DNA of 64,000 bases from CBDBGD01 sp965205235 (GTDB lineage Bacteria > Chloroflexota > Dehalococcoidia > Lucifugimonadales > UBA1127). Where the stretch lies: contig CBDBGD010000003.1 of NCBI GenBank assembly GCA_965205235.1, forward strand, positions 124,001 to 188,000. Direction: 5' to 3'. The stretch's first letter is position 1. Every line of letters begins with the position of its first letter. Made by a program: the position numbers and the translations under genes. The notes below the pieces were generated by a model. It had not been told where the DNA came from. It worked only from the letters and a program-made list of their open reading frames with translations, and searched no databases. Shown here in pieces: positions 41,761 to 52,360 of this stretch.

Positions 41761-44585
41761 ATGTCGTTCTTCGGCGGGCCCAACGGCCCCCAAACTCCGG
41801 GCCAGGGCCAGGTCCCAGACCTGCCGACCAATATCCGACCCCTGATCGTGGGGGCGGCGGCGCTTGGAGGCTTCATCGCCTTCATCCTCCTCCTGAGCTG
41901 GCTGCGCAGCATCTACACGAGCCTCCTCTGGTTCGACAACCTGGGCTTCCGCGAGGTGTTCAGCACCATCATCGTCACCCGGATATGGCTGTTCCTCGCC
42001 GGGGCTGCGGCGCTGTCCGTGCTGGTGGGCGTCAACATCTACCTGACGTATCGCTACGGCCAGGGGCCGCAGATGGCGCCCATGCCGGAGGAGACACTGA
42101 AGGTGCTCAAGCCGCTGGTCCTGGTCGGCGTGGTCTTCGTCGTGGGCGTGGTCTCCCTGGTCTTCGGCGGCGTTGCCGCGGCGAACTGGGACACGGTGCT
42201 CGCCTTCATGAACTCAACCCGCTTCGGGGTTGACGATCCGCAGTTCAATAAGGACGTCTCCTTCTACGTCTTCCAGATGCCCCTCTACCACTTCGTCCGC
42301 GGGTGGCTCCTGGGGGCGGTCATCATCAGCATCCTGTTCACGCTGGGGATGTACTTTGTGCACTTCAGCCTGCGGGGCGCGGTCTTCACCTTCACGCCTG
42401 CCGTGCGCGTGCACGTGTCGGTGCTGGGGGCGCTGCTCCTCTTCATCTTCGCCGCCGGCTACTACCTGAGCATCTTCGACCTGGTCTACTCGGACCGCGG
42501 GGCCGTGGTGGGGGCGACCTACACGGACGTGAACGCCCGCATCCCTAGTCTCTGGATCCTCATGGGCATTGTCTTCGTGGGCGGCGTGCTGCTGCTCATC
42601 AACGCTCTCGCATGGCAGCGGCTGCAGATCATCGTCGGCGTTCTGGGGCTGTGGATCGGCGCCGCCATCGTCGTCGGCCTCCTGTATCCCAGCCTGGTGC
42701 AGCGCTTCCAGGTGGTGCCCAACGAGCTGGAACGGGAAGAGCCCTACATCATGCGGAACATCGAGATGACGCGCCACGCCTTCGCGTTGAACCGCATCGA
42801 GGAGCAGGACTACCCGCTGGCCGATGCGGGGGTGCTGAACGCGCCGCTGGTGGAGGGGAACCGGGAGACGCTGGACAACATCCGGCTGTGGGACCATCGT
42901 CCGTTCAAGGATGTCCTGAACCAGGTCCAGTTCTTCCGGCTCTACTACACCTTCCTCAACGTGGACGTGGACCGCTACGTGCTGGAGGAGGATGGAGAGA
43001 GCCAGCTGCGGCAGGTGATGCTGGGTGTTCGCGAGCTGTCCCCGGACAACCTGCCGCAGGAGTCGCAGCGGTGGGTCAACCGCAAGCTGCAGTACACCCA
43101 CGGATACGGCGCGGTCGCGGCGCCGGTGGTGGACTTCACCACGGAGGGCAGGCCGGAGTTCATCGTGAAGGACATCCCGGTCGAGGGGCAGCTGTCGGTC
43201 ACCCGGCCGGAGGTCTACTACGGCGAGCAGACGGAAGACTACGTCATCGTCAACTCGAACGAACCCGAGGTGGACTACCCGGGCCCTGAAGGGGACCCCA
43301 TCTACACCCAGTACCAGGGCGACGGCGGCATTCCCCTCAGCGGCTTCATTCGCCGCCTGGCCTACGCCTGGCAGTTCAGGGACATCAACATTCTCATCAG
43401 CGGCGAGGTCGCGCCGGAGAGCCGCATCCAGTACCACCGGAACATCCAGGAGCGCATCACCGCCGTGGCGCCCTTCCTGCACCTGGACGCCGACCCCTAC
43501 ATCGTCATTGCCGACGGTCGCCTGCTGTGGATACAGGACGGCTACCTCACGACCGACCGCTTCCCCTACGCCACGCCCCTGACGGGCCGGTTCGGCACCT
43601 TCAACTACGTCCGCAACAGCGTAAAGGTGGTGATGGACGCGTACAGCGGGGAACTGACCTTCTACGTGTACGAGACCGAGGACGCGCTGGTCCAGACCTA
43701 CGCCAAGGTCTTCCCCGTCCTGTTTGAGGACGCCGCCCGCATGGACGAACTGCACCCGGAGCTCAGGGCCCACGTCCGCTACCCGCAGGACCTCTTCGAG
43801 GCCCAGGCCGTCCAGTACCTCCAGTACCACATGACCGATCCGAAGGTCTTCTTCAACAAAGAGGACCAGTGGAGCATTCCCAACGAGTTTTTCCGAGACG
43901 ACTTCCAGGCGATGGAACCCTACTACCTGAACATGCGGTTGCCCGGAGCGGACCAGGAGGAGTTCGTCCTGCTGCTGCCGTTCACGCCCGTGAACCGCGA
44001 CAACATGGTGGCCTGGCTGGCGGCCCGCAGCGACGGCGACGAGTACGGCAAGCTGGTCTCCTTTGCCTTCCCCAAGGGACGGCAGATAGACGGCCCTGCG
44101 CAGGTGGAGAAGCGCATCGACCAGGAGCCGGTCATCAAGCAGGACTTCACGCTGCTCTGCCCGCCCGGCGGTGCCGCCCGGTGCATTCGGGGCAACCTGC
44201 TGGTCATCCCGCTGGAGGGCGACGCGGCCACCGGCGCCGAGAATACGCTGATATACGCCGAGCCGCTGTACCTCCAGGCCGGGGGCACGCCCTTCCCCGA
44301 GCTGAAGCGCGTGATCCTGGTTGACGGGGAGCGAGTGGTCATGCGGCCGCGGCTCGAGGAGGCACTGGAGGCCCTGACGGGCCAGGCTCCCTCGATGACG
44401 ACCACGACGACTGCCTCGACAGAGGCGCCTACGACGACAACGGCGACGGAGCAGCCGGCGACGGATACGGACTTCGAGACCGAACTGGGCCGGGCGACGG
44501 ATGCGCTGGATGAGCTTCAGCGGCAACTGGAGGCCCTCCAGCAGGCCCTGGACCGGCTGCAGACACTGGCGGAGGAGAGTTCTCG

Positions 44586-44589
<4 letters not shown>
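41761..44589 (+). CDS. UPF0182 family membrane protein
   Basis: A 942-aa protein. About seven membrane helices fill residues 27-315 (for example PLIVGAAALGGFIAFILLLS, and LVLVGVVFVVGVVSLVFGG). A large outer domain follows (320-850) containing YGVGAV-like TGYGAVAAPVVDF and IQYHRNIQERITAVAPFLHLD, then a Thr/Ala-rich linker (873-900) and a C-terminal coiled coil. This matches the COG1615/UPF0182 proteins of actinobacteria and Chloroflexota; the function is unknown. It sits between argB (17 bp) and argD (4 bp overlap) and must be co-transcribed with the arginine genes. Confidence 0.92.
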
Positions 44590-45779
<1,190 letters not shown>

Positions 45780-45809
45780 GCGGACCCACACCCGTTTGGA
45801 GGAGTAAGC

Positions 45810-47018
45810 GTGGCGAAGAAGGAGCGGGTGGTCCTGGCCTATAGCGGCGGCCTGGACACTTCTGTAGCCATTCCGTGGCTCCAGGAGACGTACAACTCGG
45901 AGGTTATCGCCCTCACGCTGGACTTGGGCCAGGAGGGGAGGGAGCTGGACCAGGTGCGCGAGAAGGCCCTGGCCGTGGGCGCGGTCAAGGCCATCGTCAA
46001 GGACGTCCGGGCGGAGTTCGTCGAGGGCTACGTCTGGCCAGCCCTCAAGGCCGGTGCTCTCTACGAGGCGCAGTACCCGCTGGCGACGGCCCTGGGCCGC
46101 CCCCTCATCGCACGACATCTGGCGGAGGTTGCCCTGCAGGAGGACGCATCGGCCATAGCCCACGGCTGCACGGGCAAGGGCAACGACCAGGTACGCATCG
46201 AGCTTGGAGTGCTGGCCGCCGCGCCCCACCTCCGAGTCGTCGCCCCCGCGCGAGAGTGGGGCATGAGCCGCGACGACGAGATGGCGTACGCCAAAGAGCG
46301 GGGCGTTCCCGTCCCCACGACGCAGGCCAGCCCATACTCGGTCGACGAGAACCTGTGGGGCCGCTCCATCGAGGCGGGAGTGCTGGAGGACCCGTGGGCC
46401 GAGCCCCCGGAGGACGTCTACGCCTGGACGCGCTCGGTGGCACAGTCGCCTGACACGCCCCTCGTCCTGGAGGTGGAGTTCCGGGAGGGCGTGCCCGTGG
46501 CCGTGGACGGCGAGGAGCTTGGCGGCGTCGCCCTCATCGAGCACCTCAACGCCCGCGCCGGCGAGCACGGCGTGGGGCGAATCGACCACGTGGAGAACCG
46601 CCTGGTGGGCATCAAGTCCCGTGAGATCTACGAGGCCCCGGCCGCGGTGCTCCTCCACGGCGCACATCGGGCGTTGGAGAACATGGCCCTCACCCGGGAG
46701 CAGCAGCGCTTCAAGGAACTGGCGGCTCAGAGCTACGCCGACCTGGTGTACGACGGCCGCTGGTTCTCCGAGCACCGCCGCGACCTGGACGCCTACGTTC
46801 GCAGCAGCCAGCAGTTCGTGAACGGCACGGTCCGCGTGCGGCTGCACAAGGGGAGCTGCACGGTAGTGGGGCGGCGCTCCCCCGACGCGCTCTACTCCGA
46901 GACGCTGGCGACCTACGGCGCCGACGACCAGTTCGACCACCGGGCGTCGGAGGGCTTCATCGCCGTCTACGGGCTGCCGACGCGCACCCAGGCCCGCCGC
47001 CGCCTGCCGCGGCCATGA
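45810..47018 (+). CDS. argG: Argininosuccinate synthase
   Basis: A 402-aa enzyme with the PP-loop VVLAYSGGLDTSVAIPWLQE at residues 6-25, LATALGRPLIARHL near 91, AIAHGCTGKGNDQVRIE near 112, AREWGMSRDDEMAYA near 147 and NLWGRSIEAGVLEDP near 183. It joins citrulline and aspartate using ATP. The GTG start is preceded by GGAGG. It overlaps the MaoC gene by 4 bp. Confidence 0.97.
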   Translation: MAKKERVVLAYSGGLDTSVAIPWLQETYNSEVIALTLDLGQEGRELDQVREKALAVGAVKAIVKDVRAEFVEGYVWPALKAGALYEAQYPLATALGRPLIARHLAEVALQEDASAIAHGCTGKGNDQVRIELGVLAAAPHLRVVAPAREWGMSRDDEMAYAKERGVPVPTTQASPYSVDENLWGRSIEAGVLEDPWAEPPEDVYAWTRSVAQSPDTPLVLEVEFREGVPVAVDGEELGGVALIEHLNARAGEHGVGRIDHVENRLVGIKSREIYEAPAAVLLHGAHRALENMALTREQQRFKELAAQSYADLVYDGRWFSEHRRDLDAYVRSSQQFVNGTVRVRLHKGSCTVVGRRSPDALYSETLATYGADDQFDHRASEGFIAVYGLPTRTQARRRLPRP

Positions 47019-47485
47019 CCGTCCACGAGGGCCGGGAGCGGTTCGGCCGCTACCTGGAGGAGTTCCAGGTAGGTGACGTCTACCGCCACTGGCCCGGCAA
47101 GACCATCACCGAGTCGGACAGCAACCTCTTCTCGCTGCTGACCATGAACCCCAACCCCCTGCACGTGGACGCCGAGTACATGCGCACGCACCAGCACGGC
47201 CGCATCCTGGTGCCGGGGCCGCTGGTCTTGAGCCTGGCCGTGGGCCTCAGCGTGTCCGACACCTCCGGCAAGGCCGTGGCCAACCTGGAGTACGACAAGG
47301 TGCGCCACCACGCTCCCGTCTTCATCGACGACACGGTCTACGCGGAGAGTGAGGTGCTGGAGGTGCGCGAGTCCGCCTCGCGGCCCGACCGCGGCACCGT
47401 CCTCATCGAGACCCGGGTCCACAACCAGCGGCGGGAGATGGTGCTCTCCTACCGCCGCCGGTTCCTGGCGCCCAGGAAGGGCTAG
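47015..47485 (+). CDS. MaoC-family (hot-dog fold) dehydratase
   Basis: A 156-aa hot-dog protein: YLEEFQVGDVYRHWPGKTIT, then the hydratase motif NLFSLLTMNPNPLHVDAEYM (Asn and His pair) and LVPGPLVLSLAVGLSVSD. It resembles R-specific enoyl-CoA hydratases and mesaconyl-CoA hydratases. It lies between argG (4 bp overlap) and argH (4 bp gap), inside an arginine operon where it has no obvious role. Acyl-CoA hydration is the family inference. Confidence 0.87.
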   Translation: MTVHEGRERFGRYLEEFQVGDVYRHWPGKTITESDSNLFSLLTMNPNPLHVDAEYMRTHQHGRILVPGPLVLSLAVGLSVSDTSGKAVANLEYDKVRHHAPVFIDDTVYAESEVLEVRESASRPDRGTVLIETRVHNQRREMVLSYRRRFLAPRKG

Positions 47486-47489
47486 GGCC

Positions 47490-48830
47490 GTGCGCGGGCC
47501 GGGCGACTACACCGTCTCCATCGCCTACGACCGGCGGCTGTACCGGGAGGACATCGCGGGTTCCGTGGCGCACGCTCGCATGCTGGCGCGCCAGGAGATC
47601 ATCGCGGCGAAGGACGCGGAGAGCATCGTCGAAGGGCTCGGCGCCATTCGCCAGGAGATCGAAGAGGACTCCTTTCCGTGGCGGGAGGAGCTGGAAGACA
47701 TCCACATGAACATCGAGGCGCGGCTGCACGAGGTCATCGGCGACGCGGCGGGTGCGCTGCACACGGCCCGCTCCCGCAACGACCAGGTGGCCACGGACAT
47801 GCGGCTCTACGTGCTGCGCTGCATCGACGAGACGCTGCAGGCGGTGCGGGGCCTGCAGGGGGCGCTGCTGGACCGAGCCGAGGCCCACCTGGAGGCCGTG
47901 ATACCGGGCTACACCCACCTCCAGCGGGCGCAGCCGGTGCTTCTGTCGCACCACCTTCTGGCCTACGTGCACATGCTGGAGCGGGACGCCGAGCGCTTTC
48001 GCCAAGCGCGGACGCGGGCGGACGTTCTGCCCCTGGGTAGCGCCGCGCTTGCCGGCTCCCCCTACCCCCTCGACCGGGAGTCCGTGGCGAAGGAGCTTGG
48101 CTTCAGCCGGGTCTCCGCCAACAGCATGGACGCCGTGACGGACCGCGACTTCGTGATCGACTATCTGTCGGCGGCGGCGCTGGCCATGGCCCACCTCTCC
48201 CGCATGGCCGAGGAGTTGGTGCTGTGGTCGTCGGAGGAGTTCAGCTTCGTGAGCCTCCCCGAGGCCTACGTCACGGGCAGCAGCATCATGCCCCAGAAGC
48301 GCAACCCGGACTTCGCCGAGTTGGCCCGGGGGCGGACGGGTCGCGTCTACGGCCACCTGGTTGCCCTGCTCACCGTGCTGAAGGGCCTCCCGCTGACCTA
48401 CAACCGCGACCTGCAGGAGGACAAGGAAGCCCTGTTCGACACCGTCGACACGCTGCTCCCCACCCTGCGGGTGTTCGCAGGCATGGTGGAGGGCATGCGC
48501 TTCGACGTCGACCGGATGCGGGCCGCCGCGGAGGGCGGGTACAGCCTGGCGACGGACCTAGCCGACTACCTGGTCCGCAAGGGCGTCCCCTTCCGCCGCG
48601 CCCACGGCGCAGTGGCAGACCTCGTGCGCTATGCCCAGGCCCAAGGGAAGGGTCTGCGGGAGATGGACCTCCAGGAGTACCAGCAGTTTTCGCCGCTGTT
48701 CGAGGCGGACGTGCTCGACCTGACGGTCGAGCAGGCGCTGGCGGCCCGGGACGTGCCCGGCGGGACGGCCCCGGACCGGGTGCGGGCGGCGCTCCAGGAG
48801 GCGCGTAGGCTGCTGGAGGCGGGCGAGTGA
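47490..48830 (+). CDS. argH: Argininosuccinate lyase
   Basis: A 446-aa member of the fumarase/aspartase superfamily: YDRRLYREDIAGSVAHARML, DIHMNIEARLHEVIGDAAG, LHTARSRNDQVATDMRLYVL near residue 95, PGYTHLQRAQPVLLSHHLLA near 145 and the signature GSSIMPQKRNPDFAELARG near 265. It splits argininosuccinate to arginine and fumarate. The GTG at 47490 is chosen; the frame continues upstream through maoC, but that is a shadow. The N terminus lacks the usual WGGRF strand, so it is slightly short. Confidence 0.95.
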   Translation: MRGPGDYTVSIAYDRRLYREDIAGSVAHARMLARQEIIAAKDAESIVEGLGAIRQEIEEDSFPWREELEDIHMNIEARLHEVIGDAAGALHTARSRNDQVATDMRLYVLRCIDETLQAVRGLQGALLDRAEAHLEAVIPGYTHLQRAQPVLLSHHLLAYVHMLERDAERFRQARTRADVLPLGSAALAGSPYPLDRESVAKELGFSRVSANSMDAVTDRDFVIDYLSAAALAMAHLSRMAEELVLWSSEEFSFVSLPEAYVTGSSIMPQKRNPDFAELARGRTGRVYGHLVALLTVLKGLPLTYNRDLQEDKEALFDTVDTLLPTLRVFAGMVEGMRFDVDRMRAAAEGGYSLATDLADYLVRKGVPFRRAHGAVADLVRYAQAQGKGLREMDLQEYQQFSPLFEADVLDLTVEQALAARDVPGGTAPDRVRAALQEARRLLEAGE

Positions 48831-48860
48831 TGTGCGCAGTGACAAACAGGAGGTGGTCCC

Positions 48861-49544
48861 GTGGCTGACGGCGGCGCGATCAAGCTGGCCCCCTCCATCC
48901 TCTCCGCGGACATCACCCGGCTGGGCGAGCAGGTGTCCGAGGCCGTCGATGCGGGGGCCGACTACATCCACGTCGACGTCATGGACGGGCACTACGTCCC
49001 CAACCTCACCTTCGGCCCGCTGGTCGTGGAGTCCCTGCGGCGGGTCACCGACCTCCCGCTGGACGTGCACCTGATGGTGGATGAGCCGGAGAACGTCGTG
49101 CCGTGGTTCGCCGTTTCCGGGGCCGACATCCTCACCGTCCACGTCGAGGCGTGCACGCACCTGCACCGGGTCGTGCAGGTGATCAAGGAGGCGGGCCTGC
49201 GGGCGGGCGTCGCCCTGAACCCGGCCACGCCGGTATCGGCCGTCGAGGAGGCGCTTCCGGAGGTGGACCTGGTGCTGGTGATGACGGTGAGTCCGGGCTT
49301 TCCCGCCCAGAGCTTCGTCCCCTCGGTGCTCCCCAAGATCCAACGCATGCGGGCGCTGCTGGACGGGCTGGGCTCCGATGCGGAGCTTGAGGTGGACGGC
49401 GGCATCAACGCGACAACGGCCCCTCAGGTCGTCGCTGCGGGGGCGCGGGTGCTGGTGGCGGGCTCGGCGGCCTTCAACGCACGCAGCAGCGTGGCAGACG
49501 CTCTGGCGGAGCTGCGCCGCAGCGCGGAGAGCGGGCGCGGGTAG
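48861..49544 (+). CDS. rpe: Ribulose-phosphate 3-epimerase
   Basis: A 227-aa TIM-barrel enzyme: KLAPSILSADITRLGEQV, ADYIHVDVMDGHYVPNLTFG near residue 32, LDVHLMVDEPENVV near 68, LVLVMTVSPGFPAQSF near 138 and ELEVDGGINATTAPQVV near 172. The His, Asp and metal ligands are present. It interconverts ribulose- and xylulose-5-phosphate, the substrate of the transketolase encoded at 11241-13081. It follows argH by 30 bp with AGGAGG before the GTG, so it is likely the last gene of the arginine transcript. Confidence 0.95.
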   Translation: MADGGAIKLAPSILSADITRLGEQVSEAVDAGADYIHVDVMDGHYVPNLTFGPLVVESLRRVTDLPLDVHLMVDEPENVVPWFAVSGADILTVHVEACTHLHRVVQVIKEAGLRAGVALNPATPVSAVEEALPEVDLVLVMTVSPGFPAQSFVPSVLPKIQRMRALLDGLGSDAELEVDGGINATTAPQVVAAGARVLVAGSAAFNARSSVADALAELRRSAESGRG

Positions 49545-49577
49545 GACGCGGCGGAGGAGCGACGGGAGAGACCGCGG

Positions 49578-49769
49578 CTAGCGGCTTCGGACCGCCTTGT
49601 ACTGGGTGCGGATGCAGCGGGTGCAGGCGGCGACGCGTACACGAGCGCCGTTGAGAGTCATCGTCGTGCGCTGCACGTTGGGAAGCCACCGGGTGGACGT
49701 TCGACGCTTGGAGTGGCTGACGTTCTTGCCGAACCGTCCGATCTTTCCACACACTTGGCAATGGGCCAT
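49578..49769 (-). CDS. rpmB: 50S ribosomal protein L28 (zinc-binding type)
   Basis: A 63-aa protein beginning MAHCQVCGKIGRFGKNVSHS, then RRTSTRWLPNVQRTTMTLNG and the ending ACTRCIRTQYKAVRSR. The two CxxC pairs mark the zinc-containing form. The ATG at 49769 is preceded by AAGGACCCCC. The longer frame (to 50144) is a shadow of the next gene. It is a single-gene unit with its own promoter. Confidence 0.95.
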   Translation of the reverse strand: MAHCQVCGKIGRFGKNVSHSKRRTSTRWLPNVQRTTMTLNGARVRVAACTRCIRTQYKAVRSR

Positions 49770-49786
49770 GGGGGTCCTTCTCTTCT

Positions 49787-49816
49787 TTGACGGGACGCCG
49801 CCCGTCTGCGTAGAAT
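49787..49816 (+). promoter_or_regulatory. Predicted promoter of the fakA-like gene
   Basis: TTGACG (49787-49792), an 18 bp spacer and TAGAAT (49811-49816). Confidence 0.7.
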
Positions 49817-49825
49817 CACCGAGGT

Positions 49826-49855
49826 AATCTAGCACACTGGGGCGTCGGTGGGCAA
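49826..49855 (-). promoter_or_regulatory. Predicted promoter of rpmB
   Basis: Reverse strand: TTGCCC (49855-49850), an 18 bp spacer and TAGATT (49831-49826) with an upstream TGC. It overlaps the opposite promoter region. Confidence 0.6.
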
Positions 49856-49890
49856 CAGAGGCTGCCTGGAAACGCCCCGATGGAGACGGC

Positions 49891-51504
49891 ATGGACCGGT
49901 TGGACGCTGTGGGATTGCGGGGCCTTGTTGCCGCCGGGGAATCGGCCCTGGCGCACAACGTTGAGGCGGTCAACGCCCTCAACGTCTTCCCCGTACCGGA
50001 CGGCGACACCGGCACGAACATGCTCCTAACGCTCCGGGCCGTCCTGGAGGAGCTGGCCAAGAACGACGCCTCCGACCTCGGCGGGGTGGCCGCCTCCGGG
50101 GCTCGGGGCGCACTTCTGGGCGCACGGGGCAACAGCGGCGTCATCCTTTCCCAGTTCTTCGCCGGACTGGGCCGGTCGTTTCGGGACGCGTCGGACGCGG
50201 ACGTGCCCCACGTGGCGCAGGCCTTCCGGGACGGCGCCGAGGCCGCCTACAAGGCCGTGAGCAACCCCACGGAGGGGACCATCCTCACGGTCATGCGTGC
50301 GACCGCAGAGGCCATGCAGACCGGAATCTCGAACGGCGACGGCGATCTCGTGGCCCTCCTGGAGCGGGGGCTGGAGGCGTGCCGGGTCGCGGTGCTGCGC
50401 ACTCCCGAGCAGCTTCCCGTGCTCAAGGAGGCAGGCGTCGTGGACGCCGGAGGCCAGGGCTTCGCACTGCTCCTGGAGGGCGCGCTCAGCCACCTCCGCG
50501 GCGAAGACGTCGCCGCCATCTCCCTGGAGACGGTCCTCCCTGTGATGGGGGTCAGTCAGGACTTCCTGGACGCCACCGAGTCGATGGAGTACGGCTACTG
50601 CACCCAGGTGCTCATCAGCGGCGAGGCCCTGGACCCGGACGATATCCGCGTGCGGGTCAGCGCGATGGCCGATTCGACCGTCGTCGTGGGTGATGACACG
50701 CTCGTCCAGGTCCACGTCCACACGCTGGACCCGGGGCCCATCCTGAGCCTGGGCGCCGCCCTGGGCACGCTGAGCATGGTCAAGGTCGAGAACATCGATG
50801 AGCAGCACGTGGAGTTCCAGGCGGCGCACCGGGGCGAGCGCAAGAAGATCCCGCTGGCCATCGTAGCCGTCGCATGGGGCGACGGCCTGGAAGAGCTCTT
50901 CCGAAGCCTGGGGGCCCACGCCATCGTCGCGGGCGGCCAGACCATGAACCCCAGCTGCCAGCAGCTCCTGGATGCGGTGGAGGCCCTGGGAGCAGAGGAG
51001 ACTGTGCTCCTCCCCAACAACTCGAACGTCGTCCTGGCGGCGCAGCAGGCCGCCGACCTGAGCCCCACGCCGCTGCGGGTGGTGCCGTCGAGCACCATTC
51101 CCCAAGGCATCGCCGCGATGATCGCCTTCAACGACCAGGCGGACTTGGAGGCCAATGTGGAGGCCATGTCCGGCGCCCTGGACGAGGTCCGTTCGGGCGA
51201 AATCGTCACCGCCGTGCGGGATGCCCACGTCGACGGCCAGGCGGTCCGCGAGGGTGACGTGATGGCCTCCCTCGACGGCGTCCTCGTAGCGTCCGGCGCC
51301 TCCTGCGAGGAGGTCTTGGAGGCGCTGGTAGCGGGCGCCGAGCCCCCCGAGGGCTCCCTAATTACCCTCTACTGGGGCGGCGATATGACGGAGGCCGAGG
51401 CGGAGGAATGCGCCCCGAAACTGCAGCAGCGCTTCCCCGGCGTCGAGGTTGAGGTCGTCAAGGGGGGCCAGCCCTTCTATCACTATCTCGTGTCCATAGA
51501 GTGA
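49891..51504 (+). CDS. DAK2-domain protein, fatty acid kinase subunit FakA-like (YloV)
   Basis: A 537-aa protein of the YloV/FakA family: a DAK2 ATP-binding domain at residues 1-195 (NVFPVPDGDTGTNMLLTLRA with the Asp pair that binds ATP-Mg, GARGNSGVILSQFFAG), a middle domain (about 215-320) and a DegV-like C-terminal domain (NPSCQQLLDAVEAL, LLPNNSNVVLAAQQAA). FakA phosphorylates fatty acids held by FakB, a DegV protein; the next gene encodes a DegV protein 6 bp away, so the pair is a likely fatty acid kinase. Confidence 0.9.
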   Translation: MDRLDAVGLRGLVAAGESALAHNVEAVNALNVFPVPDGDTGTNMLLTLRAVLEELAKNDASDLGGVAASGARGALLGARGNSGVILSQFFAGLGRSFRDASDADVPHVAQAFRDGAEAAYKAVSNPTEGTILTVMRATAEAMQTGISNGDGDLVALLERGLEACRVAVLRTPEQLPVLKEAGVVDAGGQGFALLLEGALSHLRGEDVAAISLETVLPVMGVSQDFLDATESMEYGYCTQVLISGEALDPDDIRVRVSAMADSTVVVGDDTLVQVHVHTLDPGPILSLGAALGTLSMVKVENIDEQHVEFQAAHRGERKKIPLAIVAVAWGDGLEELFRSLGAHAIVAGGQTMNPSCQQLLDAVEALGAEETVLLPNNSNVVLAAQQAADLSPTPLRVVPSSTIPQGIAAMIAFNDQADLEANVEAMSGALDEVRSGEIVTAVRDAHVDGQAVREGDVMASLDGVLVASGASCEEVLEALVAGAEPPEGSLITLYWGGDMTEAEAEECAPKLQQRFPGVEVEVVKGGQPFYHYLVSIE

Positions 51505-51510
51505 GGTGAC

Positions 51511-52353
51511 ATGACGGTTAGAGTTATCACGGACAGCACGGCGGACCTCCCATCGGAGATGGCGGCGGAGCTTGGGATCGAGGTCGTGCCTTTGAACGTG
51601 CACTTCGGCACGGACACCTTCCGCGACAACATCGACCTCTCCGCGGACGAGTTCTACCAGCGTCTGGTATCGAGCCCCCGCACCCCCACCACCTCCCAGC
51701 CGTCCGTCGGCGCGTTCCTGGAGGTGTACCAGCAGGCCCTCGAAGGAGGGGCGGACGGCATCGTCTCCGTCCACATCTCCGCGAAGCTGAGCGGCACGTG
51801 GAACTCGTCCGTCCAGGCGCGGGAGCAGATCGAGGACCCGTCGCGGGTGGAGGTGGTCGACACGGGCCAGGCGTCCATGGGGCTGGGATGGGTGGCTGTG
51901 GCCGCTGCAAGGGCCGCCCAGGCCGGTGCCTCCCAGGAGGAGGTGGCGAGAGCGGCCCGGTCGGCTGCGGAGCAGGTCCGGGTCCTCTTCCTGGTCGATA
52001 CGCTGGAGTTCCTGCAGAAGGGCGGCCGCATCGGCAAGGCCGCGGCGATGTTCGGCTCAGTGCTCTCCATCAAGCCCCTGCTGACCATCCAGGACGGGGA
52101 GGTGCATCCGCTGGAGCGGGTCCGCACCCGCGGCAAGGGTGTTGCCCGCCTCGTGCAGTTGGTCGAGGAGGCCGCGCCGCTGCAGAGCATGGCGGTCCTC
52201 TACACCACCACCGAGGACGAGGCGAGAGCGCTGGCGGAGCGCCTGGGCCCGTGCGTTCCCAGCGGACAGATCATCGTGGGGCGCTTGGGCACCGTCGTCG
52301 GCACCTACGCCGGCCCCGGCCTCCTGGGCGTCGGGTGGGCCCCGCAGGCGTAA
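51511..52353 (+). CDS. DegV family fatty-acid-binding protein (FakB-like)
   Basis: A 280-aa DegV protein: VITDSTADLPSEMAAELGI, VPLNVHFGTDTFRDNIDLSA, then PTTSQPSVGAFLEVYQQALE near residue 55 and HISAKLSGTWNSSVQAREQI near 90; the end has GTVVGTYAGPGLLGVGW. These are the residues that bind the fatty acid carboxylate in FakB. It follows the FakA-like gene by 6 bp and would present fatty acids to it for phosphorylation, feeding PlsY-type acylation (plsY is at 9987). Its stop is 7 bp from the stop of the convergent gene. Confidence 0.9.
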   Translation: MTVRVITDSTADLPSEMAAELGIEVVPLNVHFGTDTFRDNIDLSADEFYQRLVSSPRTPTTSQPSVGAFLEVYQQALEGGADGIVSVHISAKLSGTWNSSVQAREQIEDPSRVEVVDTGQASMGLGWVAVAAARAAQAGASQEEVARAARSAAEQVRVLFLVDTLEFLQKGGRIGKAAAMFGSVLSIKPLLTIQDGEVHPLERVRTRGKGVARLVQLVEEAAPLQSMAVLYTTTEDEARALAERLGPCVPSGQIIVGRLGTVVGTYAGPGLLGVGWAPQA

Positions 52354-52360
52354 CCCGGGT

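Noticed and set aside
42214..44526. 770-codon reverse frame opposite UPF0182
   Set aside because: Antisense shadow: no domain motif, biased composition, and the plus-strand protein is clearly real.
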